From: Thermoleophilaceae bacterium
GTDB lineage: Bacteria; Actinomycetota; Thermoleophilia; Solirubrobacterales; Thermoleophilaceae
Direction: 5' to 3'
NCBI GenBank assembly: GCA_025937135.1
Contig: JAICRZ010000005.1
Location: forward strand, 1 to 43,635
DNA length: 43,635 bases
Under the pieces are notes generated by a model. That model did no database searches and was not told the origin of the DNA. It was given only the letters and a program-made list of their open reading frames with translations. The position numbers and the translations under genes are program-made. This document shows, piece after piece, positions 18,773-26,113 of the stretch; positions within the stretch are counted from its first letter, which is position 1; the number at the start of each line of letters is the position of its first letter.

Positions 18773-18809
18773 GTGTGGCTCGGACCCCGAAAGGTTCCCG
18801 ACGCCACAC
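18773..18809 (+). promoter_or_regulatory. Candidate 5'-UTR hairpin before zinc-ribbon gene
   Basis: gtgtggc-tcgg-acc-ccgaaa-ggt-tc-ccga-c-gccacac; 7-bp perfect outer stem plus inner pairing, ending 10 nt before ATG at 18820. Confidence 0.35.
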
Positions 18810-18819
18810 AATCCGAGCG

Positions 18820-19014
18820 ATGCCCTACCTGAACTGCCCTCGCTGCGCCCTCTCGATACGGATCCAGGCGACCGACCTCGTGATGGAGCACTGCCCCCGC
18901 TGTCTCGGCCGCGCCCGCCTGCCCGTGCCGCTCTACGAGACACCCGAGCCCGCCCGCGTGGACCTGTTCCGGCGGCCATCGACGAGCGGAAACGCGCCAG
19001 CTTCTGGTAAGTAG
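18820..19014 (+). CDS. Small zinc-ribbon protein
   Basis: MPYLNCPRCALSIRIQATDLVMEHCPRCLGRARLPVPLYE: two CPRC knuckles. Confidence 0.7.
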   Translation: MPYLNCPRCALSIRIQATDLVMEHCPRCLGRARLPVPLYETPEPARVDLFRRPSTSGNAPASGK

Positions 19015-19073
19015 TTCGTTACGCAAGCGCTCCCTTCGGCGTTACACGCGCCAGACAAGCGAGGGAGAGGGCT

Positions 19074-19673
19074 TTGGGCGGACAAGGACGTTGGCTCCGG
19101 GCGCGCAGTGCGCTGACGGTGCTCGCACGGATGATGGACCTGAGCGACCCCGCTACGTCGGAGCACGCCAGGGACGTGGCCGAGCTCGTGCCGCGCGTCG
19201 GCCGACTGGTCGGCATCGCCGACGAGGAGCTCGAGGCCCTCGAGCTGGCCGCGCGCTTCCACGACATCGGCAAGGTCGCCGTGCCCGACGAGCTGCTCAT
19301 GAAGCCCGGCCCGCTGGACGACGACGAACGCCGCGTCATGGCGTGCCACGTGGAGTGGGGGGCGGAGCTGTTGCGCCACCTGCCGGGTTGCGAGCCGATC
19401 GCGCGCTTCGTGCGCCACCATCACGAGCGCTACGACGGTTGCGGCTATCCGGACGGGCTGCGCGGCGAGGAGATCCCGCTGGCGAGCCGTGTGATCGCCG
19501 CCTGTGACGCCTACGGCGCGATGATGTCGGACCGTCCCTACCGGCCGGCGCTCGACCCCGACCAGGCCACCCTCGAGTTGGTGCAGGGCTCGGGCACGCA
19601 GTTCGACCCGCGCGCCGTCGCCGCCGTCCTCGAGGCCGTGGACGCTGCCGAGCACCAGTCCGCGCAGGGCTGA
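19074..19673 (+). CDS. HD-GYP / HD domain phosphohydrolase
   Basis: SEHARDVAELVPRVGRLVGI...LAARFHDIGKVAVPDELLMKPGPL...ARFVRHHHERYDGCGYPDGLRGEEIPLASRVIAACDAYGAMMSDRPYR; HD-GYP signature. Confidence 0.9.
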   Translation: MGGQGRWLRARSALTVLARMMDLSDPATSEHARDVAELVPRVGRLVGIADEELEALELAARFHDIGKVAVPDELLMKPGPLDDDERRVMACHVEWGAELLRHLPGCEPIARFVRHHHERYDGCGYPDGLRGEEIPLASRVIAACDAYGAMMSDRPYRPALDPDQATLELVQGSGTQFDPRAVAAVLEAVDAAEHQSAQG

Positions 19674-19710
19674 CCCCCTACAAAGAGGCTTTGTTTCGCC
19701 TCTAAGGGGT
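19673..19710. terminator. Interrupted inverted repeat between HD-GYP and sigma gene (terminator or regulatory hairpin)
   Basis: accccctacaAAGAGGCtttgtttcGCCTCTaaggggt; AGAGGC/GCCTCT plus CCCCT/AGGGG arms. Confidence 0.4.
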
Positions 19711-19736
19711 ACACCGATCGCGGGAGAGGGAAGGCA

Positions 19737-21161
19737 ATGACGCCACTGGTCGAGTCACAGACGACTGAAGCTGCGGCCGCCGCGCCGGTGATACCGATGC
19801 TGCGCCCCGGCTTCCCCGGCGCCGCGCTGAGGATGATGAGCGACGAGCGCCTGGCCCGGCTCGTGGCGGGCGGCGATCGCGCCGCGTTCGGTGTCGTCTT
19901 CGCGCGCTACCACCAGGAGCTCTACCGCTACTGCCTCTCGCTGCTGCACGACCGCGAGGATGCCGCCGACGCGCTCCAGGGCACGATGCTCCGAGCGCTG
20001 CGCGCGCTCGAGGGGGAGACCCGCGCGATCGCGCTGCGGCCGTGGCTCTACCGCGTCGCTCACAACGAGGCGATCGACCTCCTGCGCCACCGCCCGCCGC
20101 GCGCCGACGACCGCGCCGAGCTGCACGCCGCACTCGACTGGGGCGTCGAGGCGGGAGTGGAGGCACGCGCGCGGCTGCGACAGCTTCTCCTGGATCTGCG
20201 CGAGCTGCCCGAGCGCCAGCGTGGCGCGCTCGTCATGCGTGAGCTCGCGGGGCTCGACTACGCGCAGATCGCCGACGCCCTCGAGACCTCGCCGGCCGCG
20301 GCCAAGCAGTCGGTCTACGAGGCGCGGCGGACGCTGTTCGAGCTGGCGAGTGGCCGCGACCTCGACTGCGAGGGAATCCGCAGCCGCCTGTCCGAGGGCG
20401 ACCGTCGTTCCACGCGCGCGCGGGCGGTGCGCGCGCATCTGCGCGCCTGTTCCGGCTGCCGCGACTTCCACGAGCTCACGGCGTCGCGGCGCTCCGCGCT
20501 CTCGGGGCTCATCCCCGGCCTCCCGGCGGGCGCGGCGGCCGAGCTGCTCGGCGGCTTCGGCTCGGCGGGCGCCGGGTCGGTGCTCGCGGTCAAGTCACTC
20601 GCCGCGCTCGCGCTCGCCGTGGCGGCGGGAGCGGGGGCGACCCAGGCACTGCCGCATGCCACCGCCGGCGACGTTCCGCATCGAGCGCCGCACGCGGCCA
20701 CCTCGAGCAGTGCCGCGCGGCTGCCCGCCGCGCCGCGACAGCACCGGAGCGTCCCGGCCGCGCGTCATTCACATGCGCGAGCGCCCGCGCCTGCTGCTCA
20801 CCGGCACGCGCGGACTCGCCCGGACGAACGGACACCGACGCTCGCGGCACCCGCCACTCAGGCGACCGAGCCGAGGCCCGAGGCCCACCATGCGCACGGC
20901 CCGCCGGCTCGTACACCACACGCCGAGCATCAGCCCCAGGCACCCGCCGCAACGCCACCGCCGCCGGAGGACGACCAGGGCAACTCCGGCCGCGGCCCGA
21001 TCGCCGCCACCACGCAGGTCGTGGTGCCGCAGGTCCAGGCCCAGGTGCAGCAGGTCCAGAGCACGGTCGACACGACGGTCGCCCAGGTCCAGCAGGCGCT
21101 GCCCGTGCACACCCCGCCGCTGCCGCGGCTACCGCGGCTGCCGAAGCGCCGCGTGCGCTAA
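19737..21161 (+). CDS. ECF sigma factor fused to zinc-finger (zf-HC2-like), TM segment and His/Pro-rich tail
   Basis: LARLVAGGDRAAFGVVFARYHQELYRYCLSLLHDREDAADALQGTMLRALRAL...WLYRVAHNEAIDLLR...LPERQRGALVMRELAGLDYAQIADALETSPAAAKQSVYEAR; RAHLRACSGCRDFHEL; VLAVKSLAALALAVAAGAGA; HRHARTRP...EAHHAHGPP. Confidence 0.9.
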   Translation: MTPLVESQTTEAAAAAPVIPMLRPGFPGAALRMMSDERLARLVAGGDRAAFGVVFARYHQELYRYCLSLLHDREDAADALQGTMLRALRALEGETRAIALRPWLYRVAHNEAIDLLRHRPPRADDRAELHAALDWGVEAGVEARARLRQLLLDLRELPERQRGALVMRELAGLDYAQIADALETSPAAAKQSVYEARRTLFELASGRDLDCEGIRSRLSEGDRRSTRARAVRAHLRACSGCRDFHELTASRRSALSGLIPGLPAGAAAELLGGFGSAGAGSVLAVKSLAALALAVAAGAGATQALPHATAGDVPHRAPHAATSSSAARLPAAPRQHRSVPAARHSHARAPAPAAHRHARTRPDERTPTLAAPATQATEPRPEAHHAHGPPARTPHAEHQPQAPAATPPPPEDDQGNSGRGPIAATTQVVVPQVQAQVQQVQSTVDTTVAQVQQALPVHTPPLPRLPRLPKRRVR

Positions 21162-22975
21162 CCGACGCGGTTGGCGTCGCGCGCGGCCCGCTCGGTCTTC
21201 TCGAGCGTCTCCTCGACGAGCGCCAGACCGGCGTCCCAGAAGCCCGGGTCGGCGAGGTCGACGCCGACGATCTCGCCGAGCTCCTCCGGCGAGCGCGAGC
21301 CGCCGGCCGCGAGCAGCTCGACGTAGCGTGGCACGAACTCCTCGCCGCGCTCGGTGTAGAGCCGGTACACCGACAGCGCGAAGAGCTGCCCGTACGCGTA
21401 CGCGTAGACGTACCCGGGCGTGTTCAGGAAGTGGGGGACGTACGACCACCAGCGGGCGTAGCCGTCGGTGAGCTCCACGCTGTCGCCGAGCATCGCGCTC
21501 TGAGTCTCGATCCAGAGCTCGCTGATCCGGTCGACCGACAGCTCGCCCTCGGAGCGCCGCGCGTTGTGCACGCGATCCTCGAAGCGGTTCATCGCCGTCT
21601 GGCGGAAGACGGTGGCGATCGAGCCCTCGATGCTGCGCGCGAGCAGCGCCAGCCGCGACTCGGCGTTGTCGGCGCGCTCGAGCAGGCGGTCGAAGACGAT
21701 CTCCTCGCCGAACGTCGACGCCGTCTCCGCCAGCGTGAGCGGCGTCGACATGTGGAAGATCCCCTGGCGCGCGCCCAGCACGGCGTGCACGCCGTGGCCG
21801 AGCTCGTGCGCGAGCGTGAGCACGTCGCCGCGGGTGGCGGTGTAGTTGAGCATCACGTACGGGTGCAGGTCCGGCACGGTCGAGGCGCAGAAGGCGCCGC
21901 CGCGCTTGGCCGGCCGCAGCGGCGCGTCGATCCAGCGGTCCTCGAACGACCGGCGCACGATCGCGCCGAGCTCGGGCGAGAACTCCTGATAGCAGTCGGT
22001 CACGAGGTCGCGCGCCTCGCCCCACGGGATCACCGGCTCCTCGCCGGTGACCGCGGCCATCCGGTCGTAGTCGGCGATCCGGTCGACCCCCAGCAGCTGC
22101 GCCTTCAACCGGTACCAGCGCTGCGGGATGTCGTAACGCGCGGTCACCGCACTGATCAGCGCCTGGACCGACTCGTCGCTGGCCTCGTTGGAGAGGTTGC
22201 GGCTCGAGATCCAGTCGGGGAAGTTGCGCAGCCGGTCGTCGACCGCCTTGTCGTTGAGCAGCGTGTTGAAGATGAACGCGCGCGTGCGCAGGGTGGGCTC
22301 GAGCGCCTCGGTGATGGCCTCGGCGGAGCCGCGGCGGACGTCGCGGTCGGGCGACTGGAGTTTGCTGAGCGCGATCTCGAGCGAGACCTCGCCCTCGGGG
22401 AGCCCGACGCGGATGGCCGACGCCACCTCGGCGAAGAGCCGCGTCCATGCGCTGCGCCCCGTGACCGACTTCTCGGTCATCACGAGCTCCTCGGCCTCGC
22501 TCAGCATGTGCGGGCGGTAGCGCCGGATGGTCTCGAGGTGATGGCGGCAGAAGTCGAGCGCGGGGTCGGCGAGGATCGCCTCGGCACGCTCGTCCGGCAC
22601 CGCGGCCCACTCGAGCTCGAAGAAGAGCAGGCGCGTCTCGATCGCGGTCCCGCGCTCCTGCGCGCGCTGGAGCAACGCGCCGATCGACGGTTCGGAGGTG
22701 TCGGTGGCGAAGCGCAGGTGCGCGTAGGAGCCGGCGCGGCTGACGAGCTCGTAGATCGCCTCGAGCTCGCGCATCGCCTCAGCCAGGCCCGCCGCGTCCA
22801 GCTCGCCGACCTTCCCGGGGTAACGCTCTGCGAAGCGCCCCGCGAGCTCCGTCGCCTGCGCGAGCTGGTCGTCGACACCGTCCTCGCCGCGCCCGTCCAC
22901 GAGCGGGTCGAGATTCCATTCGGTGCGCTCGAGCTCGGGGTCGGCGAGCGCCTGGTCTACGTCGGTCGTGGCCAT
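21158..22975 (-). CDS. pepF: M3 family oligoendopeptidase F
   Basis: TEWNLDPLV...; LTLAHELGHGVHAVLGARQG (HExGH zinc motif); FLNTPGYVYAYAYGQLFALSVYRLY. Confidence 0.93.
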   Translation of the reverse strand: MATTDVDQALADPELERTEWNLDPLVDGRGEDGVDDQLAQATELAGRFAERYPGKVGELDAAGLAEAMRELEAIYELVSRAGSYAHLRFATDTSEPSIGALLQRAQERGTAIETRLLFFELEWAAVPDERAEAILADPALDFCRHHLETIRRYRPHMLSEAEELVMTEKSVTGRSAWTRLFAEVASAIRVGLPEGEVSLEIALSKLQSPDRDVRRGSAEAITEALEPTLRTRAFIFNTLLNDKAVDDRLRNFPDWISSRNLSNEASDESVQALISAVTARYDIPQRWYRLKAQLLGVDRIADYDRMAAVTGEEPVIPWGEARDLVTDCYQEFSPELGAIVRRSFEDRWIDAPLRPAKRGGAFCASTVPDLHPYVMLNYTATRGDVLTLAHELGHGVHAVLGARQGIFHMSTPLTLAETASTFGEEIVFDRLLERADNAESRLALLARSIEGSIATVFRQTAMNRFEDRVHNARRSEGELSVDRISELWIETQSAMLGDSVELTDGYARWWSYVPHFLNTPGYVYAYAYGQLFALSVYRLYTERGEEFVPRYVELLAAGGSRSPEELGEIVGVDLADPGFWDAGLALVEETLEKTERAARDANRVG

Positions 22976-23006
22976 GGGCCGAGCCTAGCGAGGCTCGGCG
23001 GCGGAA

Positions 23007-23717
23007 CTAGGCCCCGGTGGGCCCGGACTGGCTGGTGGAGCCGGTCGTGCCGGTGGGCGGCGTCGTGCCGGTGGCCGGAGTCGTGGCCGTGGTGGGCGTC
23101 GCCGCGCCGCCGTCGGCCTTCTTGTGGGCGCCCACCTCGATCTCCTGCTTGTGCTTGCCGGTGCCGTAGACGTGGAAGGTCTTGTCGCCGCGCTTGACGA
23201 TCTGGAAGGCCATGCCGTCGCGCACGCCGCCGGAGATGTTCACGTAGTAGCCGTTGCGCTTGCCGTTGAGGATGTCGGCGTAGTTGTCGTGACCCGCGAC
23301 CGGCGCCCACTGCTCGCCCTTCGGGATCTTCACGCCGTTCTCGTAGCGCTTGCCGTGGATCTTGCGCGCGCCGTCGGCCTCGTCCTTCTGCGAGCCGATC
23401 ACGACCTCCTGGCCGTTCGTCTTGTAGACGTGCACGGTCTGGCCGTCGCGCTGCTCGATGGTGAAGGTCTGGCCGCGGCGGGCGCCGTGGGAGAGGTTGA
23501 TGTACTGGCCGGCACGCGGGCCGCCGGTGATCTTGGCGGTGTTGTCGCCGGCCGCGACCGGCGCCCAGGTCTCGCCGTCGGGCACGTCGAGCTTCTGCGC
23601 ATGCCCGTCGAGGACCGACTTGAAGCTCTTGCCGGCGGCGCTCGCCGGCTTGACCTGCGAGGCGGGAGCCTTCTGCGACGCCTGCGACGCGTCCGAGTTG
23701 TCGATGGAGCGGATCAT
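23007..23717 (-). CDS. Hypothetical protein with two tandem ~60-aa repeats
   Basis: GETWAPVAAGDNTAKITGGPRAGQYINLSHGARRGQTFTIEQRDGQTVHVYKTNGQEVVIG / GEQWAPVAGHDNYADILNGKRNGYYVNISGGVRDGMAFQIVKRGDKTFHVYGTGKHKQEIEVG. Confidence 0.8.
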   Translation of the reverse strand: MIRSIDNSDASQASQKAPASQVKPASAAGKSFKSVLDGHAQKLDVPDGETWAPVAAGDNTAKITGGPRAGQYINLSHGARRGQTFTIEQRDGQTVHVYKTNGQEVVIGSQKDEADGARKIHGKRYENGVKIPKGEQWAPVAGHDNYADILNGKRNGYYVNISGGVRDGMAFQIVKRGDKTFHVYGTGKHKQEIEVGAHKKADGGAATPTTATTPATGTTPPTGTTGSTSQSGPTGA

Positions 23718-23796
23718 TGTTTCGTCCAGGCCGACGGCAAAGGGCTTAGGGCGAGCCGCCGAGCTACCCCTCGTATCGGCAAGCCGCCGAAGTCCT

Positions 23797-25299
23797 TTAG
23801 CGGATCACGACGTAGTAGAAGCGGAGCGTCGTGCCCACGACCGGGTTCGTGGCGTCCCGGTTGCAGAGGCGGATTCGCAGCTGGCCGGGGCCGGCGGTCG
23901 TGAGCGCGTCGTAGTCCAGGTGGTCGTCCACCGGGGTGGTCGCCAGGTTGAGCAGGACGTGGTCGTTCGACGATGCGCCCGCCACGGTCGGCGTCTGCAT
24001 GCTGCATGTGCCCGGCGCGATGTCGCTGAAGGTCACGTCCACGAAGCCGCTGCCGGCGCCGATGTCCGCCGAGGTCAGCGAGCCGTCCTGGACCTTGTTG
24101 CCGGTCACGGCGTTGTCCTGGATCACCGCGTTGCGGACCGCGTCGGTGGCGAGGTCCACGTAGTCGACGCCGCCGGACGCGATGTTGTTGCTGCGCACGG
24201 CGTTGTCCTGGAGCTCGGAGGTGCCGACCGAGCCGCCCGCGAGCTTGGCCTGGCTGATCGAGCCGCCCGCGATCTGCGTGCCGGTCACCGCGAAGTCGGC
24301 GATGTTGCCGGTCTGGATGATCTGGTTGCCCAGGTCGGCGTTGCCGATCGTGCCGTTGACGATCGCGTTCGAGTCGACCGAGTTGTCGGCGAGGATGCTG
24401 GCGTCGACCGAGTTCGGGCCCATGTCGAGCAGGCCGATCGTCCCGTCGAGGATCTTGGCCGAGGTGACCGCGTCGGGGGCGAGGTCGGCGTTGCGCACCT
24501 CGCCGTCGATGATGTTGCCCGTCGCCACGGAGTCGGCGCCGAGGTTCACGGCATGAATCGCGCCGGTCGCGAGGTCGGCCGTGTCGATCGTGCCGTCGAG
24601 GATCTTGGCCGCCGTCACGGCGCTCAGGGCCAGGTCGGCAGTGTCCACCGTCCCGTCGAGGATCTTCGAGCCGGTGACGGCGTCGCCGTTCAGGTCGTTC
24701 GTGTCGACGGAGCCGTCGAGGATCTTGCTGCCGTCGACCGCGTCGCCGTGGAGGTCCGCGTTGTCCACGGCGCCGTCCACGATCTTCGCGGCGGTGACGG
24801 AATCGGTACCGAGGTCGGCCGAGCTGATCGTGCCGTCGAGGATCTTCGCGGTCGTCACGGCGCCGCCGGCGAGGTCGCCGGACTGGATCGTGCCGTCGAG
24901 GATCTTCGCGCCGGTCACGGCGCCGTCGGCGAGGGTGCCGCTGCCCACCGAGCCGTCGAGCAGGTTGGCGGCGGTCACGGCACCCGCGGCCAGCTGGCTC
25001 GCGGTGATGGCACCGTCGGCGAGCTTGGCGGTGGTCACCGACCTGTCGGCCAGGTCGGCGGTCTGCACCTGGCCGTCGGCGATCTTCCAGCTCTGGATCA
25101 GGTCGCGCGAGGTGCGATCGGCGCGCGCGGCGATGTGGTAGGCACGGCGCACCAGCTCGGCGACGGCGCGGTTGCTCATCTTCTTGCTGTGGTGCTTCTT
25201 CTTCGCGCCCAGCGCGGCGGCAGGCACGACCGCCGCGGTCGCAAGGATCGCGAGGAGGCACAGGAGAACGCGCTTGTGCTGTCGGAGGGTGTCTGCCAT
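23797..25299 (-). CDS. Secreted decapeptide-repeat (solenoid) protein
   Basis: Signal peptide MADTLRQHKRVLLCLLAILATAAVVPAAALGA; 34 consecutive 10-aa units of consensus [LI]xDG[AST][VI]xxA[KD]; non-repeat C-terminal domain FVDVTFSDIAPGTCSMQTPTV...RFYYVVIR. Confidence 0.88.
   Translation of the reverse strand: MADTLRQHKRVLLCLLAILATAAVVPAAALGAKKKHHSKKMSNRAVAELVRRAYHIAARADRTSRDLIQSWKIADGQVQTADLADRSVTTAKLADGAITASQLAAGAVTAANLLDGSVGSGTLADGAVTGAKILDGTIQSGDLAGGAVTTAKILDGTISSADLGTDSVTAAKIVDGAVDNADLHGDAVDGSKILDGSVDTNDLNGDAVTGSKILDGTVDTADLALSAVTAAKILDGTIDTADLATGAIHAVNLGADSVATGNIIDGEVRNADLAPDAVTSAKILDGTIGLLDMGPNSVDASILADNSVDSNAIVNGTIGNADLGNQIIQTGNIADFAVTGTQIAGGSISQAKLAGGSVGTSELQDNAVRSNNIASGGVDYVDLATDAVRNAVIQDNAVTGNKVQDGSLTSADIGAGSGFVDVTFSDIAPGTCSMQTPTVAGASSNDHVLLNLATTPVDDHLDYDALTTAGPGQLRIRLCNRDATNPVVGTTLRFYYVVIR
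24064..25083 (-). repeat. 34 x 30-nt coding repeat (decapeptide units), no indels
   Basis: From IADGQVQTAD to VQDGSLTSAD; 1020 nt = 34 x 30 exactly. Confidence 0.9.
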
Positions 25300-25402
25300 G
25301 ACGTGCTCGAAGGGGGCCTTCCGGGCCCTCCTCGGTCTTTTTGATCGGATGAATGTCGGCGGTCTTGAGCCGAATCGGGTTGAATCGCGGCTGAGGCCGG
25401 CC

Positions 25403-26113
25403 ATGACGCTGCACGGGGACATGGGAGACGGAACCGGCGCCCGCGCCCTGGTGGTCGACGACGCGGCCGAGTTCCGCGAGCTCGTCGCGTCGGTCCTGCG
25501 CAGCGAGGGCTTCGTCGTGGAGCTGGCCGCGGACGGGCCCGCGGCGCTCGCCGCGGCGCGCTCGTTCGCGCCCGAGGTCGTGCTGCTCGACCTCGGCCTG
25601 CCGGGGATGGACGGCGTGGAGGTGTGCCGCCGGCTGCGGACCTTCACCGACGCCTACGTGGTGATGCTCACCGGCCGCGAGGAGGAGATCGACAAGCTGA
25701 TCGGCCTGTCGGTGGGCGCCGACGACTACGTGACGAAGCCGTTCTCGGCCCGCGAGCTCGTCGCGCGCGTGCGCGCGATGCTCAGGCGGCCGCGCGCGGT
25801 GGCCGGCGCCGCCGCCACGCGCCGGATCGGCGCGCTCGAGGTGGACCCCGCGGCGCGCGAGGCGAAGGTCGCCGGTGCGGTGGTTGAGCTCACGCGAATC
25901 GAGTTCGACCTGCTGGACGCGCTGTCGGAGCGGCCGCGCACCGCGCTCAGCCGCGGCCAGCTGCTCGAGCGCGTCTGGGGGCCGAACTGGTTCGGCGACG
26001 ACCACGTGGTCGACGTCCACGTCTCGAAGCTGCGTCAGAAGCTCGGCGACGACGCGCGCGCGCCGCGCTACATCCGCACCGTGCGCGGGGTCGGCTACCG
26101 GCTAGAGGTCTAG
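25403..26113 (+). CDS. OmpR/PhoB-type response regulator
   Basis: ALVVDDAAEFRELVASVLRSEGFVVELAADGPAAL...VVLLDLGLPGMDGVEV...GADDYVTKPFSARELVARVRAMLRR; winged helix LTRIEFDLLDALSERPRTALSRGQLLERVWG...VDVHVSKLRQKLGDD...RTVRGVGYRLEV. Confidence 0.96.
   Translation: MTLHGDMGDGTGARALVVDDAAEFRELVASVLRSEGFVVELAADGPAALAAARSFAPEVVLLDLGLPGMDGVEVCRRLRTFTDAYVVMLTGREEEIDKLIGLSVGADDYVTKPFSARELVARVRAMLRRPRAVAGAAATRRIGALEVDPAAREAKVAGAVVELTRIEFDLLDALSERPRTALSRGQLLERVWGPNWFGDDHVVDVHVSKLRQKLGDDARAPRYIRTVRGVGYRLEV

Noticed and set aside
24064-25083. Possible CRISPR array from regularly spaced repeats
   Set aside because: Repeats are contiguous 30-nt degenerate coding units in frame, with no unique spacers and no cas genes.
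23458-25344. 628-aa forward ORF rich in VDRAVEDLRRG-type repeats
   Set aside because: It is the antisense reading of the 30-nt decapeptide coding repeat; the sense (minus) frame has a signal peptide and regular hydrophobic repeat pattern.
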